Position numbers and translations under genes: made by a program. The notes below the pieces were generated by a model. It was not told where the DNA came from and made no database searches. It saw only the letters and a program-made list of their open reading frames with translations. A DNA stretch of 64,000 nt from Sweltsa coloradensis. Lineage: Eukaryota; Arthropoda; Insecta; Plecoptera; Chloroperlidae. Below, in pieces: positions 33,805 to 45,430 of the stretch (its first letter is position 1; each line of letters starts with the position of its first letter). The stretch lies in NCBI GenBank assembly GCA_024449915.1, contig JAMZAV010002187.1:167839-231838 (forward strand), read 5' to 3'.

Positions 33805-34211
33805 CCTACAAAGTTAGCCTTAAAAACAAAAATTAATTGTGTGAAATTTATATATGTTTGGTTTGTCAGTTTACAGATAAATTAAAATTTTTGCCAAAAA
33901 ACAACAAAATTCACATTTTAATTATTTTTGGGCAAACCGTTGGGTAAATTGATAAAATATAAGACACAAAAGATGAAGTATTTTATAATACCTTTCGTTT
34001 AAAAAAATAATGTAAGAAATCGGACTGGAAATGGCTACGTTATACACGTTTTAAGCTTAAAGCCGCCATCTTGGAAAATGGCGTCCTGCATGGATTGCCA
34101 GCGTGTCTCCTCATCTTGTATCATTCTTTATGTTCTAAAGAATAACTGTGCGAAGTGGCACCTTCTTATCAAGATTTGCAGTATGCTTTTGAAATATCCT
34201 TTGAACCAGGG
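33805..34211 (-). repeat. Right terminal inverted repeat of the CXC element
   Basis: Complement of the left end. The inner boundary is at about GCCTTAAAAACAAAAATTA; just inside it lies the start of the coding remnant, 56 bp away, so the repeat probably also holds the promoter. Confidence 0.85.
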
Positions 34212-35614
34212 ATGCAATGTTGAAATCCGGAGATTTGCCGATCTTGTTATCTCCAGAGCACTATTATAAATATTGATTTGTAATAAATCACCGTCACCAT
34301 CGAGTTCTCATTCGTGGTCACACCCGCAGATCTCACCCATTGAGAAATCAAGTCCAGACAAATCTTAATATTGAGAGAATAACAGATTTAAGTTCACTGT
34401 AATTACCAACAATACCAAGAACCAACCATACTCAAAATACAGGGAACATCAATACACTCTAAGGAAATAAGCAAGACCGCAGCATTCATCTTTTGATTAA
34501 TGTTCTGTGTAACTTCTGAAGATAACTTGTCAAACCCCCCTAACTTTTGTCAAACTTGGCATGTTTTGTCAGGTACCTAAAACTTCTTTGATTGTCAGTT
34601 TGTAAGTTCTTTACAACTCTAATGAAGATTGGGTGAAACCTCGAAAACATCACATTTCGGCTTGCTGTATAAGGTGCCGGAGTGTGTATGCACACCGCGG
34701 CTTGGCTGCGGCGTCCTAACGGGCAACTAGACAATGAACTTTTGAAACGGGTTTGCTAGTTAAAATACACAATACTGTACTTTTTTTTGCAAAATAATTT
34801 GATTTTAATCACAGATAGCTTAGAATATTGTAATACCACAATCACCATCACAGAAGAAGGAGAGGATGTCTTTTAACGCATTTCAATTTTGGACTGTCTA
34901 TTGATGGAAATAGCGTTCAGTGTGTTTATATGTGTAACACTATGAATACGAAAAGGGAGCATTGATATGGTGGAAGCTCCTTGAAACAAAGGCGGGACTA
35001 GTATAGTGAGGTGGAAGACTCGTTGTGTTTCCTAGAACTGATTGACACCAGTTTTGTGCAATTACGATATCAAAAACAACGTAAATTACACAAAACGTAG
35101 TGGCAACCAGATCAGAAGATCTTCATTCTTCAAATCTTTGTTAGTCACACTTTCTACAACCATGTTGCAACATTGCTGGCAGTTGTACTGTAGAACATTG
35201 AACACTTCGTCATATTCACTCTGTAAATTCAATCTTGACCAAGTTCTCAGGTTTGGTATCTTCAATGTGATTTGTATTGGTGGTCTCTAAAGCTGTACAT
35301 TTATTCTTTGAGGTTTATCGTAAAGACGATAACTGTTGTTCTAAACAACATACACACAAATGTATCCATGTTGCTACACTATGATTGCTTGGATATATAA
35401 AGGCGAGTGTGTTTAGAGAGTGTGCATAGGTGTGTGCATATGGGTCACTTGCTGGAATATAATGTTATCCCACTTCAAAGTTTCATATATTTTTTAAAAC
35501 GATTTAATACAACGATAATGTATAATAGAACTTGCTATATTTTTCCCTTGTAATTTTTATGCATAGAATTTAAAATTGTGGGCTTTTGACGTATCAAAAT
35601 CACATTTCCCAAAC

Positions 35615-35992
35615 TCATGAAATTAGAATAATTCTTGAATCTTGATGTAAAGAGGCCAGCCTAGAATAAGAAAGCCCTTGTACTTCTGATGTTGTTTTGT
35701 ATGTCCAAGGGAAATGCGAAATTTTTGTTTGTTTGATGTTATCTTTAATGTTGGGATAAGAAGTTTCTAATGCAGTAATTCCTATGTTGAAAAGTATAGG
35801 AGTATTGAAACAGCAGTATTTGGCAATGAAATTATCACAAACAACAATAAATAATTGATTTTTTATTAAGAGATAGTAATTTTTGTGGTGGTTTTTATCA
35901 AATGCAGACTGACTTATCCCGGCTGGTACAGTTACCATTGATAAGCGGAAAATGGCCAACCAGAGATTATTTTCTGAAATAGGATTGAGCAA
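35615..35992 (-). CDS. Unrecognised 125-codon frame in first direct repeat of U4
   Basis: Same frame as 25174-25596 in U3, with most residues shared (GQSAFDKNHH reads SQSAFDKNHH here). No known domain. See the U3 entry for the reasons to doubt it. Confidence 0.15.
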   Translation of the reverse strand: MLNPISENNLWLAIFRLSMVTVPAGISQSAFDKNHHKNYYLLIKNQLFIVVCDNFIAKYCCFNTPILFNIGITALETSYPNIKDNIKQTKISHFPWTYKTTSEVQGLSYSRLASLHQDSRIILIS

Positions 35993-37126
35993 TGAAATGA
36001 TTGGACACGATTAACCCAAACAAGACTTTTACTTAATTCCCCTATAATATTTATTTATAATATTTGGTTGATATATTCATTTCATTTTAATTTTGTATTT
36101 GTTACCGAAACTTTTGTCTTATTATACATTGTTATTGAAATATTACTATTTCAAACTTGACTTATCTATAGTTCTTTATTGTGTCTCATTATCGTAATAA
36201 GATTTATTCACTTGTCCTCTTTAGTGTATCAGTTGTTTAACTAAATAGGATAGACGATATATATATAAATACAAAAACAAAAATGCTTATTTAAAAAAAA
36301 ATACTTATAGTTTGCAAAGTTTGCAATCTATTGCATTGTTTCATGAACAAATTGCTATGAGCTGCAAATTCTATTTTGCCAAGCTTTTTAAGGGTGTAGT
36401 TATGGGGCAGTGCACGTTTCTGAATTAAGAATGGCAAAAATAAAATAAAGAAATAAAGAAAAATAAAGAAAAGTCAATGAGCTGAGCCTGTCTTTGAGAT
36501 CTTAATGCTTTTGAATGTATAGGGATTGGCTGTATTTTTACAACTTTTTGGATGTTCGGATCTCATTACTTTTCGAAATTATATTGCAAAATTGTTTTCG
36601 TTAAATTTGAATAATTTTTAATCAAATAATATTATTTGCTACAGCTGTACAAATTAACAATATAATTTAAAATATCTCGTTGCTTAAAAAATTGGTTTTT
36701 GGTCTCATTGTAGGTGATTATTGTCAGTTTTGGTAGTTTAATGTTTATTATATACCAGTAAAATGCTTATATTAAAAAAAAATATTTCTAAGATTTCCAG
36801 GTAACACTTTGACTATTACTTTCAATAGTCATTTTATCACGTTTTTTCTTTTCATGTCCATGTAAAATATGAACGTCGTAGCCAAACCCGTTTGGTTTGA
36901 ATTACCGGCTAGTTGAAAGTGACGAATCAGTCAGTAGTAGCCAGTAGCTAGTGGTTACTAGCATCCTTAAAGAGATTTTGAGCGTGATTCAATCCATTTT
37001 TCTACCCGGAAAGAATGATCGTACCCCATTCAAATTTAGAATGTGTTGTCAGGTCCCTTAATCCCTCTACTATGTCAGTTTTTAAGTTATCACCACCTTT
37101 TATGAAGACTTGTCTTGCTGTATAAC

Positions 37127-38372
37127 ATGCCCGAGATTTTAAGCGATGACGAACTAAAAACAACTCTTATGGCACACAGAGCTAAAAGGCGTTTGAAATA
37201 CCAAACTGATAATTCACTTCAGTCTAGAACTTTTCTACCTGTAAATGCAATAATGGAGCTTTTGCATTTTAGTCTCATGTCTTTCTACTTTGAATTTGAT
37301 AGTCATTTATCATCAAACTAGATTGTTCAGCTAAGGGCAGTTGTTTGTCACCTTTACTAGCTGATGTATACATGGAGTCTCTTGAAACAGCAGTGCTCGC
37401 ACAGTCATCGTTTAAACCAGATATGAGTTTGAGATATGTAGATGACATAATCTGTCTTCATTCTGAAGATCAAGACAAGGTAGAAAAGTTATTGTCAGAT
37501 CTTATTCCAACCATCCCAAGATGAAGTTCACGTTTGAAGAGGAGAAAGATGGGGGTCTACCATTTTTATATGTATTCATCAAGAACAGATTTAGATAAGT
37601 TTTTTTTATCTGTGTTTTTGAAACCCACACACACTGATCAATATATGAATGTTAATTCAAATCATCCTTCACAAATGTTAAAGAAGGAATGGTTTAATGT
37701 TTGGTTACTCGTGCACAACTAATGTGTTCAATTCCCACAAGCCTAAACATTGAACTAGAAAAAATATTTGGTGCTATGAAGAATAACGGATACTCAAATA
37801 ACTGGCTAAAAAGACTATTTTTCTACAAGATATCAAACCTGACATGAACAAAGATATTGTGGTAGTTAAACTAGGGATTTATAAAACAATCTACATTGGA
37901 TACTATCCGAATCTTTCAGAGAAGATCAATCGCCTTTTAGCTCCGTAAGGCATAAGAGTTATTTTTAGTTCGTCTAATACTTTGCGCAGCATAATCATCA
38001 TGACTAAACCTAGGGATGAGATTCAGTCATCTTAAAGTGTTTTATTTTATTCTATACCTTGTGAATGTGATACAAGATACATTGGGGAAACCAAGAGACC
38101 TTTGATGGTGAGAATAAAAGAACACAAGATAATTGTGAGACAACCTAAGATTGATACTTCAAAACTCGCAGAACATGTTTATGAAAATCTTCATCATAAT
38201 AATTGAAAAAACGCTTCAATCCTTGCACATGAGTGTAATGCCACAATATGGAACATCAAGGAAGCTGGTTTGATTTCGTGTGTGGCCAATACAATCAGTG
38301 TGCCAAGTGTTAATTATCCAGCCATTTGTAAGAGCTGTTTCTGTCCATCAATTTCATCACTATAGATCAAAA
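37127..38372 (+). pseudogene. Penelope-like RT/GIY-YIG, U4 copy
   Basis: Retains the canonical YVDD motif (RYVDDIICLH at about 37430), unlike U1-U3, and the longest N-terminal part (37115-37321: MPEILSDDELKTTLMAHRAK, then LPVNAIMELLHFSLMSF). Downstream come LPFLYVF, KPTHTDQYMN and a GIY-YIG region at about 38040-38110 with RYIGETKRPLMVRIKEHK, which is also closest to the family consensus. Frameshifts at about 37320, 37500 and 37720 and stops near 38205 inactivate it. Of the four copies it is the most ancestral at the catalytic motifs. Confidence 0.85.
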
Positions 38373-39949
38373 GTTTAATTTCATACACCAACTGTCCAAC
38401 ATGTCAAATTTATGTTCTAGATTTTAATTTTTTATTCATATAACACTTTTTTGTTAATAATTTGGTATAATTCAGAGCCATATTTATAATATTTTGTGAA
38501 ATGTTTTTTTGTCTTGTTTTTTGTGGTTTTTAAGTTGTAGTGTTTGATAAATACTGCTGAATAGTCGAAATATCTCATTTTTTTTAAATAAAAGTAAGTA
38601 AATTACAGTGACAAGTCTAATTATTTGTATGAGTTACTTGTAATCATATTTTATCCCACTTTCAAAGTTCCAAACCTTATACAAAAATAAAAAGACAATG
38701 AAAATGCCTTATAAAAATCGCTACATTATTCACTTGAAATTTTTTTTAATAAAAGAATAACAAATTGTTAACTTTTGACACATCAAAAACACATTTGGCT
38801 TTCCCAAACACAAACGAAATTTGAATAATTCTGGATTTTTGATGTAACAAGGAAAATCTAGAAGTATAAAGCTCGTGTACTTGCGATAAAGATTCGTATT
38901 CCAAGAGCAATGCGATATATTTTGTTTGATTTACTAAATCAATAATGTCGGGTAAAGAAGTTTCTAATGCAATAAATACAATATTGAGGAGTATTGAAAT
39001 AAAGTGTATTGTTTTATGAATTTATCACAACAAAAACAAATGAATTTATGAAATAAATGAATGAATTTTTATTAAGGGTTACTAAATTAAAAAATTAATT
39101 TTTAAGAAATGGCCTTTAAATGCTGACTGAACAATCCCAGTTAGCACAGACACCGTCATCGGAAAATTGCCAACCAGAGATCGGTATTTAAAAGGAAATA
39201 GTGACCAAATAGATGGACCCGATCCATGGGAGAATTTACTTTTCCCCCCATTTTTAATATGGTTCTTCAATTAATTTCATTTTATATTCATTTTGAATTT
39301 GTTTCCGAAATTGTTATCAATTATACATTGTTCTTGAAATATTTCTATTTCAAACTTCAATAACTATAGTTCAGTATTGTCTGCTGCATTTATGTTATAA
39401 GATTTATTTAGTTTTACTCCTTTGAATATCAGTTTTCTAACTGAAAAGGATAGACGTTAAAAAACAAAAAAAAACAAACAAGGCTTATTTGGAACAACAG
39501 TGTTCTGAAGATTGCATAGTTTGCAAGCTCATGAATAATTTCATAATTCGTTACATTTCAATCCATATTTTACCAATACAATTTTGCCAAGCTTTTCAAG
39601 GATGAAGCCATGGAGCGGTATAAAGAATGGTCTACTGAAGACGATTAAATGTTTCATTTAAGATACATTGAATTCACAGACAAAAAACAATAACAAACAG
39701 CAAGATAATAAAATAAAACAATGCCTCTTTCTCATTGATTGTATTTTGTCCTTGAATTCAATAAATCTTGAACTAAACATTGATCAGTATAATGTAGTAT
39801 TTAGTTTATGTATTAAGAAGGCTCAAATAAAGGTTGGAATACGACCTTGCCTATTTAAAATAACTCCATTATTTTAAAATTTAGCATTGACTGTTTTTTT
39901 TTAAAAAAAAAAATGAAATTTGTGGGATATATTGCAACATGAAGAAAGC

Positions 39950-40168
39950 ATGGAATTGACAAACGAAGAAAGTAAAGATAAGTTCAAACCAATGATGAAC
40001 ATGGTCAACCAATACCCGAGTATTATGCGGTAAATTCACAGTTGTTTTGCCATCCTGTGCGTTTCCTTCTTGTTCTCACGCTTTCACCTATTGATTGGGG
40101 CAGTTGGGAAAGCTATACATCGTTGTAGGTTCAGAGGTTATCCATTCGACCTTTTATGTGATGAGTAG
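39950..40168 (+). pseudogene. Conserved short frame, U4 copy (one stop)
   Basis: Same start and end as U1 (MELTNEESKDKFKPMMN to LCDE), with a stop introduced by an extra base and TAA near 40030 (GCGGTAAATTC against GCGTAAAATTC). Confidence 0.25.
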
Positions 40169-43100
40169 ATGCTATGCAACGTAATAATCTAGAACAGAGA
40201 TTAAGTATAAGTTTTGCCGATCTTGGTAAGTCTAAGGCATGAAAGTAAATACCGACTTTACAACAAAGCACTGTAACCTTAGTGTCCTCGTCAATAATCA
40301 CATCATCAAATCTTGCACTTCAGAAGCCAAGTCCAGCTAAATTTGTTATTTATAGAACCACAGAATCAAATACACTGTAATCTCCATCACTTACAAGAAC
40401 CAGCCATTCTCAAAATACAAGTATCATCTTGACTCCAAGAAAACAACTAGACTGCTGCATTCACCTTTTGATTGAATTATTTTGAAACGGTAAGCCCCAT
40501 TGTAGGAAAAAAGGTATTCCTCTCTCGGGCTCACATTTTAATGCCCAGATGACAAATTTCGATGCAATGTTGTAATCTGGAAAAAAAATTAAGCATTAGA
40601 TTTGCCGATCTTGTTATCTCCAGAGCATTATTATAAATATTGATTTGTAATTAATCACCGTTACCTTCGTGTTCTCATCCGTAGTCACACCCGCAGATCT
40701 CGCCCATTGAGAAATCAAGTTGAGCCAATTCTTCATATTGAAAGAATCACAGATCCAAATTCACTATAATTACCAACAACACCAAGAACCAACTATACTC
40801 TAAATAGAGGGATCACCTACAGACTCCAAGAAAATAATCTAGACCACAGCATATTCTTTTGATTGAGTGTTCTGTGCAACTTTTGAAGATTACTTGTCAA
40901 ACCCCCCTAACCCTTGTCAAACTTGACATGTTTTGGCAGGTACCGAAAACTTCTTTGATTGTCATTTTATAAGTTTTTAACACCTATATTGAAGATTGGG
41001 TGAAAACCTCGAAAACATCACATTTCGGCTTGCTGTATAAGGTGCCGGAGTGTGTTTGCACACCGCGGCATGGCTGCGGCGTCCTAACGGGCAACTAGAC
41101 AATGAACTTTTAAAACGGGATTGCTAGTTAAAATACACAACTCTGTACTTTTTATTTGCAAAATAATTTGATTTTTATCAGAGATAGCTTAGAATATTGT
41201 AATACCACAATCATCATTACAGAAGTAGGAGAGGATGTCTTTAAAGGCATTTCAATTTTGTACTGTCTAGTAATGGAAATAGACTTCAGTGTGTTTGAAT
41301 GTGTAACACTTTGAATACGAAAAGGGAGCATTGATTTGGTGGAGGCTCCTTGAAACAAAGGCGGGGCTAGTATAGTGACAGGGGCCGGGTAGATGATGGA
41401 AGACTCGTGTTTCCTAGAACTGATTGACACCAAGTTTTGTGCAATTACGATATCAAAAACAACGTAAATTACACAAAACGTAGTGGCAACTAGAACAGAA
41501 GATCTTCATTCTTCGAATCTTTGTTAGTCACACATTCTAAAACCTTTTTGCAACATTGCTGGCAGTTGTACTTAAGAACAATCTTGACCAAGTTCTCTGG
41601 TTTGGTATCTTCAATGAGATTTGTATTGTTGGTCTCTAAAGCTGTATATTATTTCTTTGAGGTTTATCGTAAAGACGATAACTGTTGTTCTAAACAACAT
41701 ACACACAAACGTATCCATGTTGCTACACTCTGATTGCTTGGATATATAGAGGCGAGTGTGTTTAGAGTGTGTGCATATGGGTCACTTGCTGTAATATAAT
41801 GTTATTCCATTTCAAAGTTCCGAATATTTTTCAAAAATATTTGAGACAACGATAATGTATAATAGAACTCGCTTTATTTTTCCCTTAAATTTTTATGCAT
41901 ATAATTTAAAATTGTGGGCTTTTGACATATCAAAATCACATTTCCCAAACAAATGAAATTAGAATAATTCTTGAATCTTGATGTAAAGACGTTTAAAGAA
42001 AAAGACAACGATAATGCCTCATAAAACTCGCTACAATAATCACTTGAAAATTTTGTGAATAAAAGAATATCAAATTGTTAACTTTTGTCACATCAAAAAC
42101 ACATTTGGCTTTCCCAAACACAAATGAAATTAGAATAATTCTTGATTCTTGATGTTACAAGGAAAATCAAGAAGTATAAAGCACTTGTACTTGCGATGTT
42201 GTTTCGTATGTCCAAGAGCAATGCGAAATATTTTGTTTGATTAACTTAATCAATAATGTCGAGTTAAGAAGTTTCTAATGCATTAATTACAATATTGAGG
42301 AGTATTGAAATAAACTGTATAGTTTTATGAATTTATCACCACTAAAACAAATGAATTTATAAAATAAATGAATGAATTTTTATTTAGGGTTACATACTTA
42401 AAAAAAATAATTTATAAGTAATGGCCTTTAAATGCTGACTGAACAATCCCTGTTAGCACAGACACCGTCAGCGGAAAATTGCCAACCAGAGATCGGTATT
42501 TAAATAAGGAAATAGTGACCAAATAGATGGACCCGACCCATGGGCGTATTTACTTTTCCCCCCATTTTTAATATGGTTCTTCAATCAATTTCATTTAATA
42601 TTCATTTTGGATTTGTTACCGAAATTGTTATCAATAATACATTGTTCTTGAAATATTACTATTGCAAACTTTAATAACCTACTATAGTTCAGTTTTGTGT
42701 CTTCTGCATTTATGTTATAAGATTTATTTAGTTTTCCTCCTTTGATAATCAGTTTTCTAACTGAAAAGAAAGGACGTTAAAAAAATAAAAACACAAACAA
42801 GGCTCATTTGGTACAAAGGTGTTCTGTGGATTGCATAGTTTGCAAGCTAATGAATATTTTCATGATTCGTAACATTTCAATCCATAGTTTGCCAATTCAA
42901 TTTTGCCAAGCTTTTAAAGGATGTAGCCACGGAGCAGTATAATGAATGGTTTACTTAACACGATTAAATGTTTCATTTAAGATACATTGAATTCTCGGAC
43001 AAAACACAATTCAAAACAGCGAGATAATAAATAAAAAACTCTGTCTTATACATTGTATTTTGACCTTGAACTCAATGAATCTTAAACAAATCATTGAACA

Positions 43101-43253
43101 GTATAATGTTGTATCAAGTTTATGTATTAAGAAGGCTTTAATTTAGGAATATGGCCTTGGCGATTTTAAATATCTCAATTCTTTTGAAATTTAGCCTTGA
43201 CTGTATTTTAACAAAAAAAATGTTTTTGTGGGATATAATGTAACATGAAGAAA

Positions 43254-43864
43254 GTTTTTCATGCTTCCAAAATATGCTACTAAGTCAAAATATAGTGAAT
43301 GGCTTTGAAACATGGCTATTTTAGAAAATCAAAAATATTTTTTCCAAATTTTTCTGATCTGGTACACGGCCAATATAGCCACCTCAAAATAATTTCAAAC
43401 TTCAATTCGTCAGGGCACACCATTCAACGTACGGTGTTGTGCTTTTGTGACATTAATTTTCAACTGTTTTTCTTTGGACTGACTGAGAGAAAACAGATTT
43501 ATTTTAACAATTGTCTTTCCTGCGAATTTTTTCGTTTGGCGGTACAAATCGGTAAAAAATACCGCCAAACGCAAAAATTCGCTGGAAAGACAATTGTTAA
43601 AATAAATCTGTTTTCTCTCAGTCAGTCCATAGAAAAACAGTTAAAAATTAATGTCACAAAAGCACAACACCGTACGTTGAATGGTGTGCCCTGGCGAATT
43701 GAAGTTTGAAATTATTTTGAGGTGGCTATATTGGCCGTGTACCGGATCAGAAAAATTTGGAAAAAATATTTTTGATTTTCTAATATAGCCATGTTTCAAA
43801 GCCATTCACTATATTTTAACTTAGTAGCATATTTTGGAAAATAGAAAAAAGCGGTGGAATAGCC
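43254..43864. mobile_element. TTAA foldback element, second copy (left tip damaged)
   Basis: Palindrome homologous to 26534-27156. The right end is intact (GGAATAGCC then TTAA at 43865-43868), whereas the left tip lacks about 20 bp and its TTAA. The asymmetric centre is reversed relative to the first copy (GCGGTACAAATCGG here, its complement there), so the copies sit in opposite orientation. It interrupts the conserved short frame of U5. Confidence 0.9.
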
Positions 43865-43868
43865 TTAA

Positions 43869-44060
43869 GACAAGTTCAAACCAATGATGAACATGGTCAA
43901 CAAATACCCGAATATATTGCGTAAAATTTACAGTTGTTTTGCCATCCTGTGCGTTTCCTTCTTTTTCTCACGCTTTCACCTATTAATTTGGGCACTTCGG
44001 AGAGCTTTACAACGTTGTAGGTTCAGAGGTTATCCACTTGACCTTTTATGTGATGAGTAG
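43869..44060 (+). pseudogene. Conserved short frame, U5 copy (5' end cut by foldback)
   Basis: The frame resumes at DKFKPMMNMVNKYPN right after the foldback and remains open through CFAILCVSFFFS to the shared LCDE stop at 44060. Confidence 0.25.
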
Positions 44061-44099
44061 ATGCTATGCAACGTAATAATCTAGAACAGAAATAAAGTA

Positions 44100-44940
44100 T
44101 TAGTTTTGCTGATCTTGGTAGGTCCAAGGCATGAAAGTAAATACCGACATTGCAACAAAGCACTATAACCTTAGTGTCCACGTCCATAATCATATCCTCA
44201 AATCTTGCATATTCAGAAACCAAGTCCAGCTTAGTCTCGTTATTAATAGAACCTCAGAATCAAATACACTGTAATCTCCACCAGTAACCAGCCATTCTCA
44301 AAATACAATGATCATCTTGACTACAAGAAAACAAGCTTGACCGCAGCACTCACCTTATGTTTGAGTTATTCGAAACGGTAAGCCTTATTGTATGAGAAAA
44401 AATATTCCACTCTTGGGCTCACATTTTAGTGTCCAAATGACTAAGTGTGATGCAATGTTGTCATCTAGAAAAGAATTTATGCATTAGGTTTGCCGATCTT
44501 GTTATCTCCAGAGCATTATTATGAATATTGATTTGTAATAAATCACCGTTACCTTCGCGTTCCCATCCGTAGTCACACCCGCAGATCTCGCCCATTGAGA
44601 TATCAAGTCCAGACAATTCTTGGTATTGAGGGTATTACAGATTCAAATTCACTGTAATCACCAACAATACCAAGAACCAACCATACTCAAAATACAGGGA
44701 TCATCTTGACTCCAAGAAAACAAGCTAGACCGCAGCATTCGCCTTTTTATTGAGCTACTTCGGATCGGTAAGCCCCATTGTAGAAAAAAAGTTATTCCAC
44801 TCTAGAGCCCCACTTTTTATTGTCCAGATGCCTATGTGCGATGCTCTGTTGTAACCTTGAAAAGAAGCCAAGTATCATATTTGCCGATCTTGGTAGCTAC
44901 AGGGCACTATAACAAATATTGACCTTAAAATATAAATATA
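44100..44940 (-). repeat. Two ~390-bp repeats ending U5
   Basis: Marked at about 44106, 44490 and 44881 by GCCGATCTTG-type sequence, spacing about 385-390 bp. The first has the 66-codon minus-strand frame with the same HALDLPRSAK ending as U1. Confidence 0.75.
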
Positions 44941-45430
44941 ATATAAACCTTGACACGTACACGGTAGAGTTGCAGACCCCTTCGCAAGTAAGTATAAGAC
45001 TACACACGACGCCAATCATCTGGTTCCTACTTATTCTGAAGAGATATTGATGGCTTCTTCAGTGAAGTCGCCATGGTGTTCAGATCGTTCGGTGGTCGCT
45101 TCATGATTCCCAAAGAATTTTCCACATTGGTAGACAATATGCTCTAAAAGTCCTTACGGTTTAAGGTTTTCACGCCATTAATAAGAATTTTTTAATCCTT
45201 CTTGCTGCACAATCGGTTTCATAGCATTATTAGGGGTGTGATTCCAATCGATTTAATTACGGTCATAATTAACATATTCAAATATTTAACAACAATATTA
45301 TCTAAAAAGGAGCTTAATTTGAATGTAATTACTAGGTACACAACTTTGACATATTTTGATGGAATAATACATGATTTTGAAGAGCAGAAAGCAGTGGTTC
45401 AATCATAGAGTATACAATTTGTTGATACAA
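44941..45430. other. U5/U6 spacer, no recognisable gene
   Basis: Contains a ~50-bp segment (ACGGTAGAGTTGCAGACCCC, 44960-44979) that recurs in slightly changed form at 60590-60650. The 68-codon frame 45202-45408 is not recognised. Confidence 0.45.

Larger units (their letters stand above)
30686..34211 (-). mobile_element. 3.5-kb DNA transposon with ~400-bp inverted ends and a CXC-domain protein
   Basis: The flanking U3 repeat is continuous with the empty site in U2 (24018-24050): left flank ends GATGACTAA and right flank resumes GATGCAATGTTG. The ends are inverted repeats of about 400 bp (30686-31085 and 33805-34211) sharing GCAAATCTTGATAAGAAGG, GGAGACACGCTGGCAATCC and AACGAAAGGTATTATAAA. The outermost bases differ (CAGTGGTTCA against CCCTGGTTCA), and about 4 bp of target seem lost, so no clean target duplication can be stated. 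It codes for one decayed protein on the minus strand. The superfamily is not assigned. Confidence 0.8.
24325..34505 (+). repeat. Large array unit U3
   Basis: Anchor at 24857. U3 lacks the CTAGGG element found in U1 and U2 but carries a TTAA foldback (26534-27156) and the 3.5-kb CXC-protein element (30686-34211). Its first half closely matches U4, for example 26040-26530 with 36480-36960, while its 30296-30680 segment matches U2 23642-24025 almost perfectly, so the unit is a mosaic of its two neighbours. Confidence 0.85.
34505..40880 (+). repeat. Large array unit U4
   Basis: Anchor at 35033. Order: leader, first direct repeat (35450-36430), Penelope pseudogene, second direct repeat (38640-39640), the 70-codon frame and two ~390-bp repeats. 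It carries neither the CTAGGG element nor the foldback, so it gives the empty sites for both. Confidence 0.85.
40880..45430 (+). repeat. Large array unit U5 (Penelope deleted)
   Basis: Anchor at 41415. At about 41990 the first direct repeat (CTTGATGTAAAGAC) jumps straight into the start of the second (AAAGAAAAAGACAACG), removing the Penelope segment and most of the first repeat, about 4 kb. The junction is not at matching positions of the two repeats, so this is a simple deletion and not a solo repeat made by equal recombination. Confidence 0.8.
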
